Below, piece by piece: positions 25,903-33,714 of a stretch of DNA of 64,000 bases. Source of the DNA: Oscillospiraceae bacterium. GTDB lineage: Bacteria > Bacillota > Clostridia > Oscillospirales > Oscillospiraceae. The stretch's first letter is position 1, and the number at the start of each line of letters is the position of its first letter. The notes beneath the pieces were generated by a model, which was not told where the DNA came from, made no database searches, and saw nothing but the letters and a program-made list of their open reading frames with translations. The translations under genes were made by a program, and so were the position numbers. The stretch covers positions 1-64,000 of the forward strand of contig JAAWEH010000022.1 in NCBI GenBank assembly GCA_022794215.1. The letters run 5' to 3'.

Positions 25903-26784
25903 TTACCGGGCGCTTTCCGGGCCTTTTTCCTTCTGGCGGCGCTTTTTTCTTCCGTACCACACCCGGTTGAAGCAGCTGCCCAGGATCAGGATATTCCCGC
26001 ACAGATACAGCCACACCAGCAGGATCATCACCGAGGCCAGGGAGCCGTACACCAGGGAATACCGGGAGGACAGGCCGATGAAGTAGGAAAACACCACCGA
26101 GGAGAGCACCAGGGCCGCCGACGCCAGAAACGCTCCGGTCAAAATAGGCGGGTGGAATCCCTCCCCCCGGGGGGCGGTGGCCCGGTAGACCAGCATGACG
26201 AACACCAGCACCAGGCAGAACAGGATCACAAAGCGCATCCACTGCCACTCCCAGGGCAGCTTGACCTCTGCCAGCCGGGGAATGCGGTGGATCAGCTCTT
26301 CTAAAAGATGGAAAAACCAGTTGCCCGTCAGCACCACCACCAGGGACAGGTAGATGGTGAGCAAAAACAGGGCAGAGAAGGCAACGCTGGCCACGATCTG
26401 CCAGATGCCTGTATAGGTTCGGCGCTCGTAGATCTCGTCCATCACCGTCATCAGGGAGCGCATGGCCGCCGATGCGGAGAAAAGCATCATAACGATCCCC
26501 GCCAGCAGCAGAGCCCGGGACTGGTTGGTGGTGATATAGCGCACATACTCGGTGAGCACCGTCAGCGCGGCCTCGGGAATGATGATGGCCGCTTTCTCCA
26601 AAAGGGCGGCTACGTTCAAATCCAGGGTGCCGATGACTGCGTTGATGCAGGTGAGGGCCGGGAAAAAGGAGAGAACCAGAAAATAGGCCAGCTCCGCTGC
26701 CGCCCGGGATACGCCCTTATTGAAATAGAGCTCCACCATCTCCCACAAAAAGCGGACAAACCCGTTTCTTTTCAGCCGTTCCAA
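25903..26784 (-). CDS. YihY/virulence factor BrkB family membrane protein
   Basis: A 293-residue integral membrane protein with six helices and the family signature YFNKGVSRAAAELAYFLVLSFFPAL at the N-terminus and YGSLASVMILLVWLYLCGNIL near the end. The cytoplasmic C-terminus is very basic (WYGRKKRRQKEKG). Function is not established; the family was once misnamed ribonuclease BN. TTG at 26784 is used, with GGGGGAG just upstream; no ATG or GTG fits. The next gene upstream on the same strand is rpsT, which has its own terminator. Confidence 0.85.
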   Translation of the reverse strand: MERLKRNGFVRFLWEMVELYFNKGVSRAAAELAYFLVLSFFPALTCINAVIGTLDLNVAALLEKAAIIIPEAALTVLTEYVRYITTNQSRALLLAGIVMMLFSASAAMRSLMTVMDEIYERRTYTGIWQIVASVAFSALFLLTIYLSLVVVLTGNWFFHLLEELIHRIPRLAEVKLPWEWQWMRFVILFCLVLVFVMLVYRATAPRGEGFHPPILTGAFLASAALVLSSVVFSYFIGLSSRYSLVYGSLASVMILLVWLYLCGNILILGSCFNRVWYGRKKRRQKEKGPESAR

Positions 26785-26823
26785 AGCGACTCCCCCTCGG
26801 TGTGACAAAATGCGCAGGGACAC

Positions 26824-26851
26824 AAAAAACCGCCTGCAGAGCAGGCGGTTC
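26824..26851 (-). terminator. Terminator of rpsT
   Basis: Minus-strand arms CCGCCTGC / GCAGGCGG with a 3-base loop and six T. Confidence 0.88.
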
Positions 26852-26870
26852 AATGGAATCCGAACGAAAC

Positions 26871-27134
26871 TCAGGCCAGCTTGTTCAGCTTCAGGGTCAT
26901 CCCGCTCTTCTTGTGAGCAGCATTGTTCTTGTGCAGGATCCCACGGCAAACGGCTTTATCCACCGCCTTGACAGCCACCTTGTAAGCGCCCTCGGCCTCG
27001 CTGCGGTTGCCTTCCGCCACCGCGGCCTCGAACTTCTTGATGTCGGTCTTGAGAGCAGACCGGGCGGTCTTGTTCTGCAAAGCCTTGGCCTTGTTCACCA
27101 GAACACGCTTCTTAGCAGACTTAATGTTCGGCAA
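26871..27134 (-). CDS. rpsT: 30S ribosomal protein S20
   Basis: An 87-residue basic protein binding the 5' domain of 16S rRNA. It begins MPNIKSAKKRVLVNKAKALQ, the invariant S20 start, from a TTG codon with AGGAGG eight bases upstream, followed by NKTARSALKTDIKKFEAAVA and the conserved ending GILHKNNAAHKKSGMTLKLN. rpsT divergent from gpr is the same arrangement as in Bacillus. Confidence 0.97.
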   Translation of the reverse strand: MPNIKSAKKRVLVNKAKALQNKTARSALKTDIKKFEAAVAEGNRSEAEGAYKVAVKAVDKAVCRGILHKNNAAHKKSGMTLKLNKLA

Positions 27135-27329
27135 ACCAAACACCTCCTCCGAATGACGATTTTTTCGGGCACTACGCCCGTGCAGGTATCTATTTTAGCA
27201 GACCGCGCACAAAAATGCAAGAATTATTTTGAACTTTTCCTATTTTTTCGCATAGCCGGGACTTTTCTGCCAAAAATAGAATGGAAATATCCAGAAAACA
27301 CTATATCTTGTGGTCAAGGAGGGGCAAAT

Positions 27330-28220
27330 ATGTTCAAACGAAGAACCGACCTGGCACTGGAGGCCCGGGAATTGTGGTCAGGCGCAGGGGAGCTGCCCGG
27401 GGTGGAGTGCCGGGAAACCCAGACGGAGGGGTTCCCCCTCACCACCGTTCAGGTTCTCTCTCCGGAGGGGGCCCAGGCTTTGGGAAAGCCGGAGGGAATC
27501 TATCACACCCTGGATCTCTCCGCCCTGGGCCGCCGGGAGGAGGGAGCCTTCCCCCGGGGGATCCAGGCGCTGGCCGCCCTTCTCTCCCCCCTGCTCCCCC
27601 CCGACAAGGGGGAGGTGCTGGTGGTGGGGCTGGGAAACCGGGCCATTACCCCCGACGCGGTAGGGCCCAAGGCCGCCGACCGGACGTTGGTGACCCGGCA
27701 CCTCATCGGCATGGCCCCGGAGCACTTCGGAGACTTTCGCCCGGTGGCGGCTTTGGCCGCAGGGGTGCTGGGCACCACGGGGGTGGAGAGCGGCGAAATC
27801 GTCAAGGCCCTGGCGGACAAGATACACCCCCGGGCGGTCATCGCCATCGACGCCCTGGCCGCCCGGCGGGTGGAGCGGCTGTGCGCCACGGTTCAGGTGT
27901 GCGATGTGGGCATCGCCCCCGGCTCCGGGGTGGGCAACCACCGCTTTGCCCTAAACCGGGAAAGCCTTGGGGTGCCCGTTATCGCCGTGGGGGTGCCCAC
28001 GGTGGTGGATGGGGCCACCCTTTGCGCAGACCTTCTGGAGGAGGCGGGAGGGGAGCTTGCGCCCCAGACCCTTTCCCAGCTGCCGGGGGCTTCCCTGATG
28101 GTGACGCCCCGGGACATCGACCAGCGGGTAGAGGACATGGCCAAGGTCATCGGGTATGGGGTGAGTCTGGCGCTGCAGCCCGAGCTGGATCTGGAGGGGT
28201 TGGAGCTGCTGGTTGAGTAA
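27330..28220 (+). CDS. gpr: Germination protease (GPR), SASP-specific
   Basis: A 296-residue spore endopeptidase that cleaves small acid-soluble proteins at germination. It starts MFKRRTDLALEARELW; the pro-sequence ends near TDLALEAREL, followed by VEVLGLGN-type VVGLGNRAITPDAVGPKAAD, VTRHL, GVLGTTGVESGEIVKAL, KIHPRAVIAIDALAARRVERL and SGVGNHRFALNRESLGVPVI, all typical of the A25 family. The ATG follows AAGGAGG. A forespore promoter is only weakly visible (GCATA, 17 bases, CAAAAATA near 27250-27279). It heads the gpr-spoIIP-spoIIID stretch. Confidence 0.96.
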   Translation: MFKRRTDLALEARELWSGAGELPGVECRETQTEGFPLTTVQVLSPEGAQALGKPEGIYHTLDLSALGRREEGAFPRGIQALAALLSPLLPPDKGEVLVVGLGNRAITPDAVGPKAADRTLVTRHLIGMAPEHFGDFRPVAALAAGVLGTTGVESGEIVKALADKIHPRAVIAIDALAARRVERLCATVQVCDVGIAPGSGVGNHRFALNRESLGVPVIAVGVPTVVDGATLCADLLEEAGGELAPQTLSQLPGASLMVTPRDIDQRVEDMAKVIGYGVSLALQPELDLEGLELLVE

Positions 28221-28317
28221 AGTCCCTTTTCACGCCGGAGCGCCCGCGGTCACAGGGCCGGCTGACGCCATCGGCCATTGCCCTTCGCGCCCAGGGCGCC
28301 GCGCCACAGGGAAACCC

Positions 28318-28356
28318 AAGGGGAGGCCGGAGAAAATTTCTCCGGCCTCCCCTTTG
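28318..28356 (+). terminator. Terminator of gpr
   Basis: Perfect arms AAGGGGAGGCCGGAGAAA / TTTCTCCGGCCTCCCCTT; the T-tail is short (TTTGT). It separates gpr from the spoIIP promoter. Confidence 0.8.
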
Positions 28357-28386
28357 TCATATCTGCCGCCCTTCTTTGCATACATT
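28356..28386 (+). promoter_or_regulatory. Sigma-E-type promoter of spoIIP
   Basis: -35 GTCATATC (28356-28363), 15-base spacer, -10 CATACATT (28379-28386). This matches the Bacillus sigma-E consensus (KMATATT, about 14 bases, CATACAHT) and spoIIP is a known sigma-E target there. Confidence 0.75.
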
Positions 28387-28421
28387 ATCCCATGTCAACC
28401 GTCACAAAGGAGGGACAAGCG

Positions 28422-29588
28422 ATGAGAAAATTTCGTTGGGGCCGGGTTTTTCGCCGGGGGATGGCGGTGTGTTTGGCCACCATAGCCCTGTGGCTGCTGC
28501 TGGCGGGAGCGGGGGCCACGGCGGTGGGGGACGCCGCCGAGACCCTGGCTTACAGCGAGGCCTTTGTCACCGCCGCTCTGCGCACCGAGCTGGGCCGGTT
28601 GGAGGACGACGGACTCCCTTTCTGGCAGCGGCTGGCGGTGGCTCAATCTCCGCTGCTGGAGTATAACCCCGGGCAGGAGACCCCGCCGGAAGCCCCCGTG
28701 CCCAGCGCTCCGCCGCTCCCCGACGCCCAGCCCGCCCCGGACCGGGATGACGAGGGAGAGGAGGAGCCCCAAACCACCGCCGCTCCGGAGGATATCGTGG
28801 AGCGCACCCTGGTGCCCACCAGCGCCCAGGGCTATGACACCGGGGCGGGTCTTTACCTCTATAACCGAACCAAACTGGGGGTGGATTTGGCCGCTTCCCT
28901 CTCCCAAGAGCTGACCTTTTCCCTTGCTCCGGCCGCGGAGGGACCTCAGCTGCTGATTATTCACACCCACACCACCGAGGCCTACACCCAAGACGGGGCC
29001 GACGTCTACACCCCCAGCGACAACAATACCCGCACCCTGGACGAAACCTGCAATATGCTCCGGGTGGGGGACGAGATGGAGCGGGTATTCACCGAGATGG
29101 GCCTTTCGGTGATCCATGACAGGGGTGTATACGACTACCCCACCTACAACGGGGCCTATACCCGTTCGGGGCCGACGGTGGAGCAGTATTTGCAGCAGTA
29201 TCCCACCATCCGGCTGGTGCTGGACGTCCACCGGGACGCCCTGGTGGGAAGCGACGGCACTGTATATAAGGCTGTGACCACCATCGACGGGACAAAGACC
29301 GCCCAGGTTATGGTGGTGGTGGGCAGCAACGGCGGCGGGGGAGACCACCCCGACTGGCAGAAAAACCTGGCTTTGGCGGCCAAGCTTCAAAAAAGTTTGG
29401 ACACCCTCTATCCCACCCTGGCCCGGCCCATGACCCTGCGGCAGTCGGTATACAACCAAAACCTGTCGGCGGGCTCTTTGCTGGTGGAGGTGGGCTCCCA
29501 CGGCAACACCCTTCAAGAGGCCCTCCAGGGTGCCCGGGACTTTGCCCGGTGCGCCGGGGCGGTGTTTCTCTCCCTGGTGGAGGGATAG
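28422..29588 (+). CDS. spoIIP: Stage II sporulation protein P (peptidoglycan hydrolase for engulfment)
   Basis: A 388-residue membrane-anchored amidase/endopeptidase of the SpoIIDMP engulfment machine. One N-terminal membrane helix (MAVCLATIALWLLLAGAGA region), a Pro-rich extracellular linker (about residues 85-125), then the catalytic domain: LLIIHTHTTEAYTQDGADVY (zinc His), MGLSVIHDRGVYDYPTYNGAY, RLVLDVHRDALVGSDG and LLVEVGSHGNTLQEALQGA with the catalytic Glu. ATG at 28422 follows AAGGAGGGAC. A sigma-E promoter is visible. Confidence 0.95.
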   Translation: MRKFRWGRVFRRGMAVCLATIALWLLLAGAGATAVGDAAETLAYSEAFVTAALRTELGRLEDDGLPFWQRLAVAQSPLLEYNPGQETPPEAPVPSAPPLPDAQPAPDRDDEGEEEPQTTAAPEDIVERTLVPTSAQGYDTGAGLYLYNRTKLGVDLAASLSQELTFSLAPAAEGPQLLIIHTHTTEAYTQDGADVYTPSDNNTRTLDETCNMLRVGDEMERVFTEMGLSVIHDRGVYDYPTYNGAYTRSGPTVEQYLQQYPTIRLVLDVHRDALVGSDGTVYKAVTTIDGTKTAQVMVVVGSNGGGGDHPDWQKNLALAAKLQKSLDTLYPTLARPMTLRQSVYNQNLSAGSLLVEVGSHGNTLQEALQGARDFARCAGAVFLSLVEG

Positions 29589-29593
29589 GGCGC

Positions 29594-29622
29594 TCATATT
29601 TTCCCTTCCCGTCACATATATC
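29594..29622 (+). promoter_or_regulatory. Sigma-E-type promoter of spoIIID
   Basis: -35 TCATATT (29594-29600), 14-base spacer, -10 CATATATC (29615-29622), close to the sigma-E consensus; spoIIID is a classic sigma-E gene. Confidence 0.7.
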
Positions 29623-29657
29623 TTTGCCAGAACAAACGCATTGGGGGAGTGTTGCGT

Positions 29658-29906
29658 GTGAAAGGGAATATGGAGGAACGGGCCCTGCAGCTGGCCCAGT
29701 ACATCATAGAGAATCGGGCCACGGTTCGCTCGGCGGCCATCAAATTCGGCGTGAGCAAATCCACGGTACATAAGGATCTCAGCGAGCGGCTGCCCGCCTT
29801 CAACCGGCCCCTTTACCTTCAGGCAAAGGCGGTGCTGGAGGAGAACAAGGCCCAGCGCCACATCCGGGGAGGCATTGCCACCCGGAAAAAATACAAAGGA
29901 AACTGA
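29658..29906 (+). CDS. spoIIID: Sporulation transcriptional regulator SpoIIID
   Basis: An 82-residue mother-cell regulator that represses and activates sigma-E genes. It keeps the SpoIIID core: ERALQLAQYIIENRATVRSA, IKFGVSKSTVHKDLSERLP (helix-turn-helix) and the basic tail RHIRGGIATRKKYKG. GTG at 29658 is chosen because its length then matches the Bacillus protein and GGGGGA lies nine bases upstream; an ATG four codons later is the alternative. It lies 69 bases after spoIIP, with its own sigma-E promoter. Confidence 0.95.
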   Translation: MKGNMEERALQLAQYIIENRATVRSAAIKFGVSKSTVHKDLSERLPAFNRPLYLQAKAVLEENKAQRHIRGGIATRKKYKGN

Positions 29907-29983
29907 AATTTCATAAAAAAGTAAGGACATCCCTCCTTCTCCCGGACTATAATAAGTCGAAAAACGGCGAAGGAGGGAAAACG

Positions 29984-30655
29984 ATGGCCCGAACCCAGGC
30001 TCCAGTCCGGCCCCGCCGGAGGGTAAGACCCAGGCGGCGCAGAGGACGCGGGCAGCTCTTCCTTCCGGGGGCCATCCTTCTGCTTCTTGGCGCTCTTGCC
30101 CTTTTCCTTTTTTTCAAAAGAGCCAAGGGCTCCCCGGTGGAGCCCCTGCCCGAGCCGCTGCCGCCCTGGATCCAGCAGGAGCTGCTGCCGATCAACGAGT
30201 GGTCCCGGCCGGGGACGGCCATGGACGGTATAAACGGCATTGTGGTTCACTATGTGGGCAATCCGGGAACCACTGCCCGGCAGAACCGCAGCTATTTTGA
30301 AGGTCTGGCCCAGAGCCACGAAACCTACGCCAGCAGCCATTTTCTCGTGGGGCTGGACGGGGAGGTTCTCTTGTGCGTTCCGCCGGGAGAGATCGCTTAT
30401 TGCTCCAGCACCCGGAACCACGATACCATTTCCATCGAGGTCTGTCATCCCGATGACGCCGGGGCCTTTACCCCGGAGAGCTACCGCTCCCTGGTGCAGC
30501 TGGTGAACTGGCTGCGGGCGGTCTATGCCCTGGAACCCGACCAGGTAATCCGGCACTATGATGTGACGGGAAAGGAGTGCCCCCGGTACTATGTGGAGTA
30601 CCCGGAGGCCTGGGCGGGGTTCAAGGCAGACCTGCTGGCGGCAGAGGAAGAATAA
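29984..30655 (+). CDS. N-acetylmuramoyl-L-alanine amidase, membrane-anchored (amidase_2 type)
   Basis: A 223-residue cell-wall hydrolase. An Arg/Pro-rich cytoplasmic start (residues 1-23) precedes one membrane helix (FLPGAILLLLGALALFLFF), then an amidase_2 domain with zinc ligands in GIVVHYVGNPGTTA, a His in SSHFLVG and the C-terminal HYDVTGKECPRYY (His and Cys). It cleaves the bond between MurNAc and L-Ala. Its position 77 bases after spoIIID suggests a sporulation role, for example cortex or engulfment wall turnover (inference). Confidence 0.9.
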   Translation: MARTQAPVRPRRRVRPRRRRGRGQLFLPGAILLLLGALALFLFFKRAKGSPVEPLPEPLPPWIQQELLPINEWSRPGTAMDGINGIVVHYVGNPGTTARQNRSYFEGLAQSHETYASSHFLVGLDGEVLLCVPPGEIAYCSSTRNHDTISIEVCHPDDAGAFTPESYRSLVQLVNWLRAVYALEPDQVIRHYDVTGKECPRYYVEYPEAWAGFKADLLAAEEE

Positions 30656-30657
30656 AA

Positions 30658-30698
30658 TAAACCGGGACGATCCTGAATGGATCGTCCCGGTTTTTCTC
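30658..30698. terminator. Bidirectional terminator
   Basis: Arms AAACCGGGACGATCC / GGATCGTCCCGGTTT and T-run, between the convergent amidase gene and the SOS-type gene. Confidence 0.88.
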
Positions 30699-30713
30699 TT
30701 TCAGCACCGGCTG

Positions 30714-31064
30714 TCAAAACCGCAAAAAGGCGGTCACGGCGGCCAGACTTACGGCAATCACCGCCGCTGAAGTGCTCAGCTCCAGCCAGTTGGCCGCCCG
30801 CTCCCGGCGGGTAAGGGCAGGGAGGGCCTCCTCCTCACACGCCTGCCGAACCTCCGGGGCGTCCTGGGCTGTTTGGTTCAGCTGCTTCCAGGCCTCCTTG
30901 GTCTCCAGCCGCTGGCGGCAGCGGGCAAAGTCCAGCACCTCGCCGCCCGCCGCCCGGTTTTGGGGCGCGGGGGCGGGAACCACGGTGGGGACAAACGTCA
31001 GCAGGTCGGGGCCGCCGCTGACTTTTACACGCCTTGTGCTTACGTTATAATAGATGGTATCCAT
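30714..31064 (-). CDS. Small C-terminally anchored membrane protein under LexA control (candidate SOS effector)
   Basis: A 116-residue protein of no recognised family. It starts MDTIYYNVSTRRVKVSGGPD after AAGGAGGG. The middle is polar and helical (EVLDFARCRQRLETKEAWKQ ...), and the last about 22 residues (STSAAVIAVSLAAVTAFLRF) form one membrane helix, so the bulk should face the cytosol. Its promoter is a clear LexA-type one, with a LexA box in the -35/-10 spacer and two more nearby. Small single-helix proteins induced by SOS in Gram-positives (YneA, SidA-like proteins) delay division, so a checkpoint role is a fair guess, but there is no LysM or other YneA feature. Function unproven. Confidence 0.75.
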   Translation of the reverse strand: MDTIYYNVSTRRVKVSGGPDLLTFVPTVVPAPAPQNRAAGGEVLDFARCRQRLETKEAWKQLNQTAQDAPEVRQACEEEALPALTRRERAANWLELSTSAAVIAVSLAAVTAFLRF

Positions 31065-31161
31065 ACTTCGTGCCCTCCTTTGATCTGTTATCCTTAAAAT
31101 ATCAGATCATCAGTCCCATATGCCGGACTTTTCCGCCCTGGTGCTCTCTTTTTGCAGATTG

Positions 31162-31221
31162 GAACATCTGTTCTTTTCTCAATATACAACATTTGTTCGA
31201 ATTCGTCAAGAACAAATGTTC
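31162..31221 (-). promoter_or_regulatory. LexA-controlled promoter with three SOS boxes
   Basis: Three GAAC-N4-GTTC type boxes: GAACATCTGTTC (31162-31173), CAACATTTGTTCG (31187-31199, CGAACAAATGTTG on minus) and GAACAAATGTTC (31210-31221). The minus promoter is -35 TTGACG (31204-31209), 17-base spacer, -10 TATATT (31181-31186); the middle box fills the spacer and the first covers the start of transcription. Confidence 0.85.
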
Positions 31222-31322
31222 TTTTTTGAAAAAATTTTTCTTGGGAAGGAAACTTTTTCTTCTTTTCGCCGTCTAAAAGGGAAAAGAGGCGTTGTGTGCG
31301 CCTTAACAAGGGAGGATCTACC

Positions 31323-33497
31323 ATGAAACTGCGTAAATTGGCGGCCGCCGGGTTGGTTCTGGCCCTGGGGCTGAGCCTGGGTGCTCCCGCTTTTGCCGCG
31401 GAAGCTGCCGACGCCCGGCTCACCAAGGTGACCTTGGCGGTGAAGGGAACCCTGGACATTGACGACAGCTATACCCAGTTCTACGGCCAGCCCGATGAAA
31501 CACCCCTTGGCACCCGCTGGGATCTCAACTGGTCAGGGGAGGATCGGAGCCTCACGGTCTCCGCCACCGATGAGGGCAAGGTGCTTTACATGTCCTACCG
31601 GGAAGATCAGAACGACATCACCGCTTCCTCCGGCTCCTACGGTTCCGGCCCCAGCTTCCCCGCCATGACCCGCGCCCAGGCTCAGGAGGCGGCCCAGGCC
31701 TTCCTTTCCCGGGTTTTGAGCGACAATGAGGAGGCTCTTTTCAGCGGCGAGGAGGAGGAATCCCTCTCCGCGGAGGACTATTCTTTTCGGGGAAGCATCC
31801 AGCTCAACGGCCTTCCCTCCCCCATGACCTTTTACCTCCGGGTTCGCCTTCGGGACGGAACGGTGACCAGCTTCTGGCGGGGGGATGTGTCCGATTACGC
31901 CGGACAGCCTGCCCCCGCCGGCACCTCCACCACCGGCGACAAGGCCCGGGAACTGCTGAAAAGCACCCTCTCCCTGCAGCTGGAGTATGTTTTGGATGCG
32001 GACAGTGAGATGGCGGTGCTCCGCTATTTGCCCAACTCCACCGATGAATTCTATGTGGACGCCGCCACCGGGGAGCTGGTGAACCTCACCGAGCTCCAGC
32101 GCATGCTGCGGGAGCAGTATGCCGTCGCCGGCGGGGACAACATGGTATTCAACACCAGCATGAAGGCTGCTGACGCCGCTGCGGAGGAGGGCGCGGCCTC
32201 CCTCACGGAAATTGAGCTGGAGGGGGTTGCCAAGCTGGAGGATGTGCTGGACAAAGAGGCTTTGGACAAAGCCACCCGCGCCTGGAGCGAGCTGGGGCTG
32301 GGCAGCTACACCCTGGGCTCCGCCACCTATTCGGTAAACCGGGAAACCAGCGAGGTCACCGCCCGGATCACTTACGCCAAGAACACCGAGGACGGCATCT
32401 ATCGCCGCTATATCACCGTGGACGCCAAGACCGGCCAGCTGCTCAGTATGTCCGGCAGCAATCCTTTCCAGGTGAGGCAGGATGGGGTTAGGTTCCTCTC
32501 CGCCCAGGCCGCCCAGGAGAAGGCGGAGGCCTTTTTGACCCTTCTCTGGGGAGACCAGTTTGCCAGGACGGAGGTCTACAACGCCCCCGACCCGGAGACG
32601 GACGCCACTTTGTGGGCATTTACCTTTGCCCAGAAGGTCAACGGCTATTTCTTCCCCGGAAACTCCATTTCTGTCCGGGTGGACGCCGCCGACGGTTCCA
32701 TCATGGGCTTTTCCAAGAATTTTGACGATGATGTGACCTTCGATTCCGCCCAGGGCCTCATCTCTGAGGAGGCCGCCATTGACGCCTGGTGCCAGAGCTA
32801 TCCTGTAGAGCTGGGATATATGGAGATCCCCGTGGCCCTGGACATGTCTGCCGAGTTTGAGCTCCTGCGAAACGCGGGCTATCACTACTATAACACCCTG
32901 AAACCGGGTTACGCCCTGGGAGAGCGGGAATACCGGTACACCGGAGTGGACGCCAAGACCGGCCAGCTGGCAAAGACGGAGTATCATGACCCCGCCCAAA
33001 TGATCTACGACGACCTGGAGGGCCACTGGGCCCAGGAGATCCTCACTGAGCTTGCCCGGTGCCGGGTGGGCTGGTGGGGTGGCAAGGCCGAGCCCGACAA
33101 GGCCCTGACCCAACTGGACTATATAAAGCTGCTGGCCAGCGCCGACGGCTACCTCTACGACCCGGAGACAGAGGATGTGGAGTCCCTCTACAACTACGCC
33201 ATTCGCCGGGGGATCCTCACCAAGGAGAGCCGGCAGGACGACAAAGTTCTGACCCGGGCCGAGATGGTGGAGATGCTCCTCAACAGCCTGGGCTACGGCC
33301 CGGTGGCCCGGCTTTCCGGCATCTTCCGCTGCGACTTTGCCGACGCCGACCTGATCCCGGAGGCCCAGCTTGGTTACGCCGCTCTGGCCCAAGGCTTGGG
33401 CATCGTCTCCGGGGACAGCCTGGGCAGCTATGCCCCCCAGCGCCCCGCGGTGCGCTCCGAGGCCGCGGTCATGCTTTGGAAATACATGAAGCGGTAA
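31323..33497 (+). CDS. Secreted YcdB/YcdC-like protein with S-layer homology region
   Basis: A 724-residue exported protein. Residues 1-27 are a signal peptide (LAAAGLVLALGLSLGAPAFA). Residues about 100-560 contain two copies of a domain with paired phrases YRRYITVDAKTGQLLSMSGS and YRYTGVDAKTGQLAKTEYHD and ending strands typical of YcdB/YcdC (DUF4901-like) and PepSY-related modules. From about residue 565 an SLH-type region follows (YDDLEGHWAQEILTELARC, YNYAIRRGILTKESRQDDKV, LTRAEMVEMLLNSLGYGPVA, ALAQGLGIVSGDSLGSYAPQ), which would bind cell-wall polymers. The ATG follows GGGAGGATC. Divergent from the SOS gene; whether it shares LexA control is unclear. Confidence 0.8.
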   Translation: MKLRKLAAAGLVLALGLSLGAPAFAAEAADARLTKVTLAVKGTLDIDDSYTQFYGQPDETPLGTRWDLNWSGEDRSLTVSATDEGKVLYMSYREDQNDITASSGSYGSGPSFPAMTRAQAQEAAQAFLSRVLSDNEEALFSGEEEESLSAEDYSFRGSIQLNGLPSPMTFYLRVRLRDGTVTSFWRGDVSDYAGQPAPAGTSTTGDKARELLKSTLSLQLEYVLDADSEMAVLRYLPNSTDEFYVDAATGELVNLTELQRMLREQYAVAGGDNMVFNTSMKAADAAAEEGAASLTEIELEGVAKLEDVLDKEALDKATRAWSELGLGSYTLGSATYSVNRETSEVTARITYAKNTEDGIYRRYITVDAKTGQLLSMSGSNPFQVRQDGVRFLSAQAAQEKAEAFLTLLWGDQFARTEVYNAPDPETDATLWAFTFAQKVNGYFFPGNSISVRVDAADGSIMGFSKNFDDDVTFDSAQGLISEEAAIDAWCQSYPVELGYMEIPVALDMSAEFELLRNAGYHYYNTLKPGYALGEREYRYTGVDAKTGQLAKTEYHDPAQMIYDDLEGHWAQEILTELARCRVGWWGGKAEPDKALTQLDYIKLLASADGYLYDPETEDVESLYNYAIRRGILTKESRQDDKVLTRAEMVEMLLNSLGYGPVARLSGIFRCDFADADLIPEAQLGYAALAQGLGIVSGDSLGSYAPQRPAVRSEAAVMLWKYMKR

Positions 33498-33509
33498 TTC
33501 CTTTTCCGC

Positions 33510-33550
33510 ATAAAAAAGCAGGGGCCTGCGCTGCAGGCCCCTGCTTTTTG
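33510..33550. terminator. Terminator after the SLH protein gene
   Basis: Arms AAAAAGCAGGGGCCTGC / GCAGGCCCCTGCTTTTT, T-runs on both sides. Confidence 0.9.
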
Positions 33551-33557
33551 GTTGAAA

Positions 33558-33659
33558 TTACACGTTAAAACGGAACAGGACAATGTCCCCATCCTTCATC
33601 CCGTCGCCGCAAGCTGCATATCCCTCGTCCCGGCACAAGCGCCGGGCCTCACTCATTTC
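33558..33659 (-). pseudogene. Degenerate copy of the YchF C-terminal (TGS) tail
   Basis: On the minus strand this stretch encodes, without a proper start, ARRLCRDEG...MKDGDIVLFRFNV and a stop. The last 13 residues are identical to the end of the intact ychF just upstream (KEYVMKDGDIVLFRFNV), while the preceding part is only loosely similar. The DNA of the two tails differs at several synonymous positions, so it is an old partial duplication or the remnant of a second ychF-like gene rather than an assembly repeat. Probably not expressed as a functional protein. Confidence 0.6.
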
Positions 33660-33714
33660 GCTGCGGCTCCTCTCCCCATGAAAGCCTGCTTCGCAGCTTT
33701 CCCGGGGGCCCCAT

